From positions 42,030,130 through 42,094,129 of the forward strand of contig JAVIAB010000139.1 of the NCBI GenBank assembly GCA_032433765.1: 64,000 nucleotides of DNA, given 5' to 3'. The notes beneath the pieces are model-generated. The model was not told the DNA's origin and did not search any database. It saw only the letters and a program-made list of their open reading frames with translations. Below, one piece after another: positions 11,301 to 20,700 of this stretch. The stretch comes from Megaustenia siamemsis (Eukaryota > Mollusca > Gastropoda > Stylommatophora > Ariophantidae). The position numbers and the translations under genes were made by a program. Every line of letters starts with the position of its first letter. Positions within the stretch are counted from its first letter, which is position 1.

Positions 11301-14300
11301 TGATACATTATAGAATTGTGGTTTATACTGCAATATAACAATTTTAAACATACTTTCATGATAGGGAACGAGCAAATAATTATGTTATAATAAATAATAA
11401 TTAAATAATCTAGGAGTATACATCACACCCCATTACTTGATACTTTCATGATAACCCATTGCATTGCAGACAATAACAAAAATATGAATATAAAATCCAT
11501 ACAATATTATACATAAATAAAGACCAGGTGTTCAAATTAAAACCCATATTGGCTATATGTTAGAAATTGACACGTGGCTATTAGTAAATATGCAGTCTTG
11601 GCTATTCAACAATTTGAAATCAGTGTTGAACAAGTAGGAGTGGCAATTTACAAAAGTGAGCTTGGTGTATGCACAACTGGTAAGCTAATGGAGCTATCAG
11701 TGTTCACTCACATCATCATCTGCTGTGGTTTTCCCAGAGTACTGTGACAACAGCTCTGACAACAATGAATGTAATTTTTATGCATGATTACACACAAACT
11801 ATTGCTGTCCACAGAACAACAATGAATGTAATTTTTATACATGATTACATACAAACTATTGCTGTCCACAGAACAACAATGAATGTAATTTTTATACATG
11901 ATTACATACAAACTATTGCTGTCCACAGAACAACAATGAATGTAATTTTTATACATGATTACATACAAACTATTGCTGTCCACAGAACAACAATGAATGT
12001 AATTTTTATACATGATTACATACAAACTATTGCTGTCCACAGAACAACAATGAATGTAATTTTTATACATGATTACATACAAACTATTGCTGTCCACAGA
12101 ACAACAATGAATGTAATTTTTATACATGATTACATACAAACTATTGCTGTCCACAGAACAACAATGAATGTAATTTTTATACATGATTACATACAAACTA
12201 TTGCTGTCCACAGAACAACAATAAATGTAATTTTTATACATGATTACATACAAACTATTGCTGTCCACAGAACAACAATGAATGTAATTTTTATACATGA
12301 TTACATACAAACTATTGCTGTCCACAGAACAACAATGAATGTAATTTTTATACATGATTACATACAAACTATTGCTGTCCACAGAACAACAATGAATGTA
12401 ATTTTTATACATGATTACATACAAACTATTGCTGTCCAAAAGTGTCAGCACTGCATCCTAAGATGTAGACAGTGTCTGAAGAAAGAAGGCCATTAGTTTC
12501 TCTCAAACATTCACATGGCAAGCCTCCTTATTGTTACAGTACAGAATTTTAAATCTTTGGTGTTATACACGGTAATTCTGAAAGATCTTTATATTTTCAC
12601 AATGTTGTATTTCCTCAGTTAATTATAAAATAGAATAGCCTATGTTAATGTAAAGAAAATCGCTCAAAATTTAATTTCATGACCACGTTTCTGACTACTG
12701 GGGGCTCTATACAAAAGCCTCCTTGATTCGAGCAACAATCTCCTCAGACACATGGAACCAACTGTAACTCTTCTTTTGCACAAGCATCTGGCCTCCTCAA
12801 ACGGCGTGTACCATTGGTAGATGCTTGGATAACTTGGTAGTCTTTTTAAATTTTATGTGGATGAAACTGTCTTTGCACCATAGTCACAGAATTTGTCCTG
12901 CAGAATTCTATTTCACAAAATGTCTTTCTGTCCCACCTGTGTTACCATCCTGATGCTATGGCTGCAGTGACAGACACATGTTCATGCATGAATTACCAGC
13001 CACGTGCAATAGGAAATGAAACTTTGATAGTTGCTATTTACTTTTTGATTTAGTCTGTCTATTGTCCTTATGTGCTGTCTGCTTTAGTCTACCTGTCCAT
13101 CCATCTATCTAATGCTCTTTTGAACAGCAGACAGCATATGGGACATAAATCCTTCTAGACTCGCATGTCAGAACTTGCATAGGACCCACATTGTATCTAG
13201 CCATAAATCACTGTTCTGGGTGAGCCTCTCAACTATTCTGGTGTAACACAATGTTATTCTAGTTATTTACATCAGTATGAAACTGAAGACAGTGGGACAA
13301 AAGAAGCCATATTCAGCATGAGGACATTGTTTGAAAAATACATAGAAGTAAACAAACCAATATATGCCTGCTTCATAGACTACATCAAAGCATTTGATAG
13401 AATACACCATAATCAACTTATAGACTGCCTAAAAGATATAAATCTGGATGACACAGACATACAACTGATATGTAATTTGTACTGGGAGCAAACAGCAATA
13501 ATAAAATATAACACGGAAGAACTCTACACTCATTGATATAAAAAGAGGAGTAAGACAAGGATGCATCCTATCACCAAGCTTGTTCAATTTATACACTGAG
13601 AAAATCTTTAAAAACATCACTGAGATGCCAGGCCTAAACATTAATGGGAAGATAATCAATAACCTAAGATATGCTAATGATACTGTACTACTAGCAGAAA
13701 ATCCTAAAGATCTACAACAATTACTTAATGCAATAAACATGACAAGCAAAAAATATGGACTAGATATGAATATCAAAAAGACTAAAACTATGATGACAAA
13801 GAAAATTCATAAGACCTACAATTAAATATCAAAGTGGAAGGAATACATCTAGAGACAGTCCAGAACTACAACTACGTGGGACATACTATAACCAGTGATG
13901 GAAAATGTACAACTGAAATAAATAAAAGAATAGGTATGGCAAAAAGTAATTTCAATGCCATGAAAAATATACTAACATCAAAACAAATAACACCAGGGCT
14001 AAAACTAAGAATAACAAAATGTTACATCTCAATATTCCTGTATGGTGCAGAAACATGGGCATTAGACCAGAAAACAGAACAGAAAATTGAAGCCTTTGAA
14101 CTGTGGATTTATAGAAGAATAGGTAGAATTGGATGGAAAGAAAAGAAAACAAACGAGGAAGTTTTAAAACAACTAAAAATGAAAAGAGAACTACTAAACA
14201 TAATTAGAGCATGACAAATGAAATTTTTGGTTCATGTTAAAAGACACAACAGCCTAATAAAAGTAATATTGGAAGGGAAAATACAAGGTAAAAGAGGCAG

Positions 14301-17013
14301 AGGCAGACCAAGACTAACATGGACGAGTAACATCAAAAGATGGACAAGTCAGCCAATGACAATCTGCACTATCAAAGCAAGAGACAGAGTGGAATGGCGC
14401 TCCATGGTAGCCAACCTTCGATACAGAGATGGCACTCAATGATGATGAAACTGAAGATAATTTTGAATAACTCTGTATTTACAGTTGTCTGAAAGTCCAA
14501 GTGGTGAATTGGATCATTGAGCTATATGATCCAAAATTGAACATTCACAACAGTAAATATATCTTCTTTCCTTCCTCATTTGCCTTTCAGTATTGAGGGG
14601 AAATATATGAGGGACATTCAATACAACACATTTTTGTTGTTGTTAATTTTGTTTTGAAAAAAAAAAAATCTATATGCAGCTTATTTGAACCTTCTTACAA
14701 AACCTCATGCAGTTCCATCTTCTGGCAGATGGTAGTGACATGCATTACAAACAAAGAGCAATCACTGAATTTTTTTTTAGGTGGAGAATGAGAGCATCAC
14801 AGATATTCAGTCACTTAAAAGAATGCTTATAATAGAGATGACAGTGGGATGAAAGCACTGTAAACCGTTGGGTCAACCATTTTTCATCAGTAGAAGAAGA
14901 TTGAAGCAGTCTGTCTTATCAGCTACATTTTGGGCAACCACACACTGTAGTGACACTGTAACGCACTGCGACAATTATTCATGATGATCAGCGGATCACA
15001 ACAAAACAACTTGCTGCTAACATGAACCTCATGGGTGGTATATTGAAAATGTTAATAAAACAAACCCTCAACCACAAGAAAAATGTGTTTCTTTACATAT
15101 TGAATGCCCTTAACATGTCTTAACAGGGACTGTAGAAACTAGTGGCCAAGAGTAGGAATTAAAAAGGGAATGCAAACTCAATGCTACAAAATTTATTAAA
15201 ATTGAATATGTTTGATCAAACAGTGCATTTATTGTACTAAAGTACAGTGATTGTTCTACAAACTGACACCATTTTTATTCATTTCATCCTCATTTCAAGG
15301 TTTGCAAAACAGTTGTAGCAATCATCTGGACAAACACTAATGTTCAATTATGTAATTAAGTCAGCAGTTCTCAGTCTGAAGTAGTCTCAAAGGATGGCAG
15401 GAAAAATATGTGCTGATTGCTGATATACAGCATATTGCCACAAAAAAAGAAATGGTAGTCATATTTTCACAATGCAGCACACTCATAGAAGAAAATAATA
15501 ATTAAAAACTATGTCCAAAAGAGAATGGGTATCTTCCAAATCTACTAACAGTGGTTCAGTACAATATAATGTTATTTTCTCCAGCAAGGCAAGCCTAGAT
15601 GTTTTATGGCATGCTTCCCTTAGGTTTTTGTAAGTAATTGTGGGTCAAAATGTCCTAATAATTTCCAGCTTCTAATTTGTTCAGGCTCCAGTAGTCCTCT
15701 CATTTATAAATGATTCTTGAGTAGTGTCCAAATATTTTCAATTGGGTTTAGGTTGCTATGTTGCTGGCCCACATCAGTACTATCTTATTCTTTTTTTTTT
15801 GCAGCCATGCTTTGGTGGTTTGAGCTGTATGCTGTGGGTCATTCTCAAGTTAAAATATACACTTATTGTGGTACATGAGGTGCATAAATGGCAGAAAGTG
15901 TCCCTCTAGTATGTTGATGTTTCATCATTATTCCAGTGAAAATAAGCCTTTGTTGACACTCTGTCACAAAGATAAAATTTACATGTTTTCAGTGGCTGGT
16001 ACATAGACTTTACAGTCTTTAGTCCATATATTTATTTAAGCAGGACATGACCAAACAGAACAGTCATCTGAATAAATAACATTGTTACAAGACAAATTTT
16101 AGTGTTTATGGTTCACATATTCATTTGTTTTTGAGTCTCTCTGAGCAATGGTGATGAAATTACCCTTTTTTTTTGGTATAATTCATCCTGTGTAGCTCCT
16201 AGTTCGCAGTAGCTTTAGATACTGCTGGGCTTTCCCTCACAATTATGTTCTGCCATATGTCTTCTGAAATGATAAATAACGTTGAGATCAAAAGTTGTGG
16301 AGAGATATGATCACCTATGCCAGCAGGCCAGGTACTTGATGATGATGATGAAATGTCTTCTACACTTTTTATTGGCCAAATCCAAATGAATTTTGATGTG
16401 AGATGTCGGTGGTTATTTATGTTCAAAATTGTTGATCTTCTGCCATCTTCTTTTTACTTGATTCCATTACCTGCTTTTAATTTACTCACAAATTTGTAGA
16501 CATTCTGCTCAGAACTGTTGAAGATTTTAGAAATGTTGGAACATGTTTGATTCCCAAGCTGTGAAAATAACATGTTCTTTTAATTTGTATCCATTTTCTG
16601 CCACCAGCATTATAAATTGTCCTCTCTTTTAAGGAACTTTACACTTTGGTGGTGTTTGCTCCTTAAAGCGGTGGGCAAATTTGGGATAGAACATTGCGAT
16701 TTAAGCATATTTAGCTGAACAGTAAGACTGCCATTTTTTTTCTCATTGCAAAATATTAATTGTCTGGTAGAATATTACTTTGTTATACTTTTTAAAGTAA
16801 TCAGTTTCCTTATGTTGTATGTTTATATTTACATATTTGCATAGGTATGTTTCCACTGGGTCATCTTACAGCACATTTTGAAAAGCAAAATTTTTGTGTG
16901 ATTGTTAACAATGACTTTATTGTTTCAGAGAAGCCGCAACTCACCAGCAGCCGGTCAAGCCAGGCTTCTCTTACAACTGGACTACAGGAAAGTTTGAGAT
17001 AGACAAAAAGTGA
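1978..17013 (+). CDS. NDUFA7: NADH dehydrogenase [ubiquinone] 1 alpha subcomplex subunit 7 (complex I B14.5a), complete, 4 coding exons
   Basis: Exons are 1978-2052, 5184-5233, 7345-7482 and 16929-17013. Each is flanked by GT and AG (donors gtaagt, gtaata, gtaggt), and phases match (0, 2, 2). The joined frame is 348 nt, 115 residues, against 113 in the human protein. Diagnostic stretches are [11 protein letters not shown] near the N-terminus, then a short segment ending [15 protein letters not shown], then the family signature [19 protein letters not shown] in exon 3. The last exon encodes a diverged C-terminus ([10 protein letters not shown] to the stop), which is normal for this family. There is no classical signal peptide; NDUFA7 is an accessory subunit on the matrix arm of respiratory complex I and supports assembly and stability rather than catalysis. 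Intron 3 is long (9.4 kb) and filled with transposons and satellites. The neighbour DNAI4 is convergent. Confidence 0.93.
2053..3458. other. NDUFA7 intron 1, AT-rich, no element recognised
   Basis: Very AT-rich sequence. Bases 2345-2540 are built from ACTC/GAGT words and contain an imperfect inverted pair (ACTCACTACTC against GAGTAGTGAG). Nothing codes here as far as I can see. Confidence 0.5.
3459..3775 (+). mobile_element. SINE-2 (tRNA-derived head, shared 3' domain)
   Basis: The head has a B-box-like GAGTTCAAATCCCGG, then a body that matches 42446-42770 almost base for base: CAACCACC, TCAGCAGCGAG, then CTCCGAAGTCAGAG and GTGAAAGCTGGCGAAC, ending in an A/T-rich tail. Polymerase III promoter style plus repetition supports a SINE. 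Confidence 0.8.
3776..4440 (+). mobile_element. LINE-D remnant: end of RNase H and 3' domain
   Basis: From 3990 the frame reads [17 protein letters not shown], the last active-site block of the RNase H found in I/Jockey-group LINEs. From 4220 it is followed by the tail seen again at 59200-59450 (KIQDW..., then an [12 protein letters not shown] zinc-knuckle region, here decayed). Frameshifts break it. It lies in NDUFA7 intron 1. Confidence 0.75.
4441..5183. other. Rest of NDUFA7 intron 1
   Basis: AT-rich, with T runs near 4548 and a G-rich patch near 4845-4860. A polypyrimidine tract and CAG at 5176-5183 form the acceptor of exon 2. No gene or repeat family recognised. Confidence 0.5.
5184..5233 (+). 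CDS. NDUFA7: NDUFA7 coding exon 2
   Basis: A 50-nt exon encoding [17 protein letters not shown]. It corresponds to the GHDLQGKLQLRYQEISKR segment of vertebrate NDUFA7. It starts in phase 0 and ends in phase 2 before gtaata. Confidence 0.85.
5298..5362. repeat. (TA)n microsatellite
   Basis: An uninterrupted TA run of about 65 bp. It is bordered on both sides by copies of TTATTTATTTGTCAAA, so the flanks are themselves a short direct duplication. Confidence 0.95.
5475..5710 (+). mobile_element. LINE-I 3' fragment
   Basis: About 230 bp aligning by eye with 19475-19700: AGAAAGAATGC, then TTCCTTACCATACAA, then GGACAGACAACATCAAAG and the final GTACAAGAGGAAGTGA. It encodes the usual basic tail ([16 protein letters not shown]) of RTE-like LINEs. 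Confidence 0.75.
5711..6495. other. NDUFA7 intron 2, unassigned
   Basis: AT-rich single-copy-looking sequence with scattered A runs. Short frames at 5787-5975 and 5941-6153 have no family features. Nothing else seen. Confidence 0.4.
6496..6885 (+). mobile_element. LINE-C 3' fragment
   Basis: Reads [20 protein letters not shown], then [21 protein letters not shown], and ends in a GATGATGACGA stretch after CACCTATGCC. The same 3' end is at 16258-16350, 36840-37200, 46540-46900 and 60250-60640. Confidence 0.85.
7345..7482 (+). CDS. NDUFA7: NDUFA7 coding exon 3 (signature exon)
   Basis: A 138-nt exon that carries the most conserved part of the protein, [19 protein letters not shown] followed by [11 protein letters not shown] and ending in ALLSAG. 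It starts with the last base of an Arg codon split across intron 2 and ends in phase 2 before gtaggt. Confidence 0.92.
7483..7649. repeat. Short local duplication in intron 3
   Basis: The words ACATTTGGTGGTG and CTTAACC occur twice (about 7560-7590 and 7600-7630), a small tandem duplication of about 40 bp. Confidence 0.5.
7650..8270 (-). mobile_element. LINE-D type 3' remnants (Cys-rich tail)
   Basis: The minus strand shows [17 protein letters not shown], then [15 protein letters not shown], and a second piece [10 protein letters not shown], then [18 protein letters not shown]. These are the R-x-H-x(4)-K-x(2)-I-G block and CCHC-like end typical of RNase-H-bearing LINEs. Two partly overlapping tails suggest two insertions. 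Confidence 0.65.
8271..9250. other. Unassigned intron 3 sequence
   Basis: AT-rich. The minus strand near 8700-8780 encodes a short acidic stretch ([16 protein letters not shown]) reminiscent of transposase N-termini, but there is not enough to name a family. Confidence 0.35.
9251..9445 (-). mobile_element. LINE-D RNase H fragment cut by the LTR element
   Basis: The minus strand begins [18 protein letters not shown] at 9445, matching the HCGIxGNExAD block of LINE RNase H. It stops exactly where the LTR-like element at 9446 begins, consistent with the LTR having inserted into an older LINE. Confidence 0.65.
9586..9907 (+). repeat. 161-bp tandem duplication in the LTR
   Basis: Two consecutive copies begin TGCAAGTGAGGGGGAGAG at 9586 and 9747 and run through GGGTGTACCGCCAAGAGGG. 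They differ at only a few sites. By position they lie in the U3-like part. Confidence 0.9.
10109..10460 (+). repeat. 55-bp minisatellite inside the LTR
   Basis: About seven units with the core TGTGGAAGAACTGTGAATG, then TTTTGTACAGTCATGTCGAC, at spacings of 51-58 bp. They lie between the presumed TATA box and the poly(A) signal. A short open frame here (10207-10401) is a product of the repeat. Confidence 0.9.
10491..11300 (-). mobile_element. Decayed element right of the LTR, probably LINE
   Basis: Minus-strand frames at 10484-10789 and 10982-11257 have a composition like LINE proteins (Lys/Asn/Ser-rich) but no diagnostic motif. Position suggests the other half of the LINE cut at 9445. Confidence 0.3.
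11301..11758. other. Unassigned intron 3 sequence
   Basis: AT-rich up to the minisatellite. Nothing recognised. Confidence 0.4.
11759..12440 (+). repeat. 57-bp x 12 minisatellite
   Basis: Twelve head-to-tail units start at 11759, 11816 and every 57 bp to 12386. All but the first (two changes near its middle) and one internal unit (G to A) look identical. Each unit holds the inverted pair ATGTAAT / ATTACAT. Because 57 is divisible by 3 and the unit lacks stops in some frames, both strands stay open for about 250 codons. That is a property of the repeat, not evidence of a protein. It lies inside NDUFA7 intron 3. Confidence 0.97.
12441..13295 (-). mobile_element. Possible DNA-transposon remnant; otherwise unassigned
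   Basis: On the minus strand near 12720-12790 the words [13 protein letters not shown] resemble the helix-turn-helix before SPxxS in some eukaryotic transposases. The surrounding bases are frame-broken. Low support. Nothing else seen in this stretch. Confidence 0.25.
13296..14447 (+). pseudogene. LINE-B reverse transcriptase, frame-broken
   Basis: In order: [17 protein letters not shown] (RT motif A), [29 protein letters not shown] (motif B), [15 protein letters not shown] (motif C), [36 protein letters not shown], and a basic tail [17 protein letters not shown]. Motif C has YAND instead of YADD, so the first catalytic Asp is lost. Frames shift near 13537 and stop at 13825 and 14214. It ends in GATGATGA. 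This is the most complete LINE-B copy here and lies in NDUFA7 intron 3. Cutting and copying ability is gone. Confidence 0.88.
14610..15112 (+). mobile_element. Short mariner-like element keeping the transposase N-terminus
   Basis: Ends are AGGGACATTCAATAC and TATTGAATGCCCT, inverted repeats that continue over about 30 bp (CACATTTTT against AAAAATGTG). Inside, 14750-15060 decodes with frameshifts to an AITEFFF...GE..SQI.S.LK...YNRDDSG..AV..WV.HF stretch, typical of the mariner DNA-binding domain. The catalytic DDD domain is absent, so it is a non-autonomous internal-deletion derivative. Confidence 0.75.
15370..16700 (-). pseudogene. Tc1-like transposase remnant
   Basis: The minus strand from about 15870 to 15600 reads, across frameshifts, [14 protein letters not shown], then [16 protein letters not shown], then [13 protein letters not shown]. 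NPIENxWxxLK is the block at the third catalytic residue of Tc1 transposases. Upstream (16640-16400) it shows a diverged helix-turn-helix. A LINE-C 3' end is inserted at about 16258-16350. The element is dead. Confidence 0.7.
16258..16350 (+). mobile_element. LINE-C 3' end insertion
   Basis: Matches the final 90 bp of LINE-C (ATGATAAATAACGTTGAGATC, GATCACCTATGCC) and ends in GATGATGATGATGA. A short 5'-truncated copy inside the Tc1 remnant. Confidence 0.8.
16929..17013 (+). CDS. NDUFA7: NDUFA7 coding exon 4 with stop
   Basis: After a TTGTTTCAG acceptor the exon completes a split Gly codon and encodes [17 protein letters not shown], then [10 protein letters not shown] and TGA (17011-17013). The C-terminus is longer than and unlike the vertebrate one, but phase and splice site are clean. 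Confidence 0.8.
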
Positions 17014-17066
17014 TTTCTTTTGTAGCATTTATATGTAATTAGTTACAATCATTTTTGAACACAGAA

Positions 17067-17072
17067 ATTAAA
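17067..17072 (+). terminator. Candidate poly(A) signal ATTAAA of NDUFA7
   Basis: ATTAAA lies 54 bp after the stop codon. This is the common variant signal. No other AATAAA is nearer. Confidence 0.4.
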
Positions 17073-18535
17073 CTATAACTTGTAGCAAATGTTATAGTTG
17101 GTGATTTAAATGCATGATTAAAGCTAAAGATTGTTCTTTAATGTGGCTTGTCAGTGGAAAGGAGAGTATTAAACTCCACCATAAATTCATGAATGATAAT
17201 AATATGTTTGCAAGAAGAGTGCTGACTGTGGCATGAAAATAAGTGATGCTGAAATATGGAGGTAGATTAAACATAGTAAGTTATGATATTTGTTTGTTTC
17301 TTGGTTCATTTTTGTTTTGCTGAAGTTTATTGTCATGGAATTTTGTTGTTTAGTGCTTCAGAGTGATGGAAGAAAAGAGAACAAACAAAACCTGAAAATT
17401 GTGTGTATTGGATGTGCATTGTTTCTGCGATATCTGTTTACCTTCTTTGTCTAAACTTTGCCATCTACTACAGTGTTGTGAAAAATGGTGCATAAATGAA
17501 TTTTATGACCTTATTCTTTTAAAAATTGATAACACCGGTATAGCAAAAGTATCTGAGAAAGTCTGCAAAACTTGATACAAGCCTAACAAAATGAATTGGA
17601 AAAAGTAAATATAGTTTTTAATAATAATAATAATTTTTTTACAAGTGAAAAAAAAACTGTTGCAAAAAAGAAAAGAGGAAACAGTTACTACTTCTATATG
17701 TTATGAAAAATAACACATGCCATTATTGTGCAGTTGTTTCATATCAAGGTAATCTTAATGGAATTAGCACTCAAAGTTGAACCCACTTGTTCCTTGTGTG
17801 CCCCTCTCCCTAATTGCTCATAAGCAGACCTATGCGCCTGTACTTTTAAAAGAAAAAGTGGATATGACAAGAACATTTAAAGATATCTGTATATGTACAG
17901 CTGTTCATTGTCATCATTAAGCCATAATCAAATGTTATTTTAGCTTAGGTTGTTATATGGCATAAATGGTATCAATAATTATATGTATGGCCACACTCTA
18001 GCTCAAATGGAATGCAAGTGAATATTATTTGTTGAGAAGGTAACACTTCCAGTAGTCACATATTATCTTTTGTTATCAAAGCTAATTCATTCTTTATTTT
18101 TTAAATTAGATTATCTATAACATTACCACATACTGCCTTCAACAGTTCCTCTATCAACATTTGTTAACATGTTATCAAGTCATACATTTAATATTTTTAT
18201 AATTTTTAAAGATTCAAATATTTATTATCTCAAATGCTTTCAGATTTTCAGTTTCCTTCCACAAATGTGATTTTTTAGTTTGTATCTCAACATTTCAAGA
18301 ACCTTCGTTTAAGTCTTCACAAAATGAACAAATAACAGAACAATTATTATTCATTTTCTTTTTATTGTTAATCATTCAAAGGATACATTTATTGTTATTT
18401 ATATACAAGATGTCTTTTAACATAAAGACAATTACATGATAAATATTAAATCTATTTTCAAAACTTTTATTCACAAAATGTCAACATTCTAAAAGCGAAA
18501 GTAGTAATGTTTTATATTTTATTAATTTTACCGCT
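17073..18535. other. Region after NDUFA7, unassigned
   Basis: AT-rich, with no open frame of note and no repeat family recognised. It is part of the gap between the convergent genes. Confidence 0.5.
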
Positions 18536-18800
18536 ATTTTAGAATTATGACTGTGGATGAGAAAAATTGAAAAGAGTAATGAGAACACTTAAAAGAACCC
18601 AAAGTAAAAAGAAAGTCTATTTTCTACATCAGGTGCAAACATTCATAATTTTATGGCTTTTGTGTAAGAGAAGGAAGCAGCTGGAATATATTGTGAGCGC
18701 AAAAAAAAAATCAAATGAAGACAAGATAGTTTAAGAGAATGATTTGGTAGAAAGTCAAAAACAAAATAAATAAATAGCTGTAGAGATAGAAAGTTCTAAC
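18536..18800 (+). mobile_element. Old LINE-C 3' fragment
   Basis: Shows the family words GAAAATTGAAAAGAGTAATG, GCAGCTGGAATATATTGTG and AGTTTAAGAGAATGATTTGG, as at 60400-60540, with many changes. Confidence 0.7.
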
Positions 18801-19054
18801 AACATCTGTGTTCATATAGCTCATATATTCAATCTTCCCTGTTTGTTCCTGTCTAGAGCAATCTTATCCAACTATCCTCCAACTCACAATAACTTTATCT
18901 TTATTACATCTGCTTCAAACTCTCCTGAGTTTATTGCTTTTCCTCTTTTTTTTTCCATGTGGATTCCAGAACAGACCTATCTTTCAATTGTGTCAACATG
19001 TTTTCACCCTACTGCACTTTTTTCTAAGAATATGTTTATTTTGTGCTGTACATG

Positions 19055-19700
19055 ATGCTGGCATTTTCACTGGAAAAATAGTTATAGAACATCAAGTTAT
19101 AAAACAAATAACAAACTTTAAATACCTGGTAAGAACATTCTCAAAAACTGCTAGACAAAGAAATAGATATATGATGCATTAAGGCAAACCAAATATAGGG
19201 GCAGCTATCCCCTATACTTCAAATCAATACCTTTTACCACCAAAAAACTTATACCTAGTAGATTCGTTCCAATATTTTGCTACCAATGTCAAACATGGGT
19301 GCTTACATCTAAGCACAAAAGAAAATTTGTCACCACAGAGATACAATATCTGAGAATAGTGCTTGGTGTAACCAGAAAAGATTGAATCTGATATGGCATT
19401 ATAAGAGAAAGTGTAGGCATTGAGCCAATCTTTAGCTACATACAGAAACAACAAATTAACTGGTTTGCCCATCTAGAAAGAATGCCGTGTGATTCCTTAC
19501 CATACAAAGCATATACTTAAAAGAAGAGAGGGGAGAAGAGCAAGAGGCAGACCCAGATTAAGATGGATAGACAACATCAAAGAAACGTTACAACAGCATC
19601 AATTGACAATGAGTGAAGCTGCCAAAAGGGCAAAAACCAGAACTTTGTATCTCCCTTGACACCTGAATGGGTACAAGAGGAAGTGAAGAAAGATAGACAG
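19055..19700 (+). mobile_element. LINE-I reverse transcriptase C-terminal remnant
   Basis: Frames yield QITNFKYLVRTFSKT, then CYQCQTWVLTSKHKRKF, then IQKQQINWFAHLERMP, then a basic tail with RHQRNV, each broken by shifts. The 3' 220 bp match 5475-5710. Order and spacing are those of RTE-like LINEs. Confidence 0.75.
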
Positions 19701-20280
19701 ACATTGTCATACATACAGGCTTCATGCAAGAAGACCACAAACTGTAGTGACCTCATGCACATATTGAAAAGTACATGGAAAGATCATATTTCCTAAACCA
19801 TTATCATGCTCCTTACAACCTTAGTTCTTATTGTAGTACTGGTGGGTGGGCACTAGTTTATCAAGTCCCCTCTACATTTTTAAGTAACCAATAATGTATG
19901 ATGTGGTTGGCATTATACCAGGCTTCACTACTTTTTCTCCCCCATAGTCTTTAGTGCCCATTTGAGAGGCTGGACAAATTGTTTTAATCTTACACACTTC
20001 TGGCCAGTAGCACCGATTAGCATAAAACATAAATATTAGATTTACAAATATAAGTGTGTACCTGACCTAGCAAGCTTTTTCAATGGATGATTTATTGCCT
20101 CAAAAGTTACAGTGAGATAAACTAGCTGACAGGTCTGGAAGAAGTTGAACAAAAAATGGTGTGTTAGCACAAAGAAGCATTCAAACAAGTCATTTTACAT
20201 CCTTACCTAATGCCACCAAAATCAACTGTGGTCACTCAAAGCAAGTCAGAAGCTGAAATTATCATCAAAGATATGAGATG
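19701..20280. other. Unassigned intergenic
   Basis: Nothing recognised between the two LINE remnants. Confidence 0.4.
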
Positions 20281-20700
20281 TTTGTAGAAAACATCTGAAG
20301 TGACAACAAAAGAATTATCATTAAAATCTTCCATTACCTTCCTTCCTTCTCCAACCTACAACTCTGAGAGTCGTTGGGGCACCACTTACAGATTTGTCAA
20401 CTTTCTCTGTTGATCTCAATCTACCATCATTCTTTCAGACTTTGTGAAGCCAAGGCTTAGCCATTCTTTAATGTTATTTTTTTCTGCCTACCTCTCCTTT
20501 CAAAGTTCATAGCAGAATGGTCTATGCTACATACAAAGACCACAGATAAAATGGTTTAGAAATATGGAGAGAATGTCTTCTGATTCCACAACATTTAAGA
20601 TATTTACCAAAATGGGGGTATGAAACAGTGTTTAATATAGACACATGGATGGAGATGGGGAAGCAACTCTATCACAGAACTGCGTAAGACATGGTTGTTT
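20281..20700 (-). mobile_element. LINE-G 3' fragment and adjoining LINE scrap
   Basis: Bases 20390-20520 resemble 39670-39800 (TCTACCATCATT, GTGAAGCCAAGGC, TTCTTTAATGTTAT), the minus-strand end of LINE-G. Bases 20530-20690 read on the + strand QIKWFRNMERM, a LINE tail of another family. Confidence 0.55.

Noticed and set aside
11759..12440. CRISPR-like array
   Set aside because: Whole units are identical head to tail with no variable spacers, and the genome is animal.
11708..12496. Two opposite-strand proteins of about 250 residues made of 19-residue repeats
   Set aside because: They are forced by a 57-bp tandem repeat that lacks stops; no start context, splice sites or codon preference support them.
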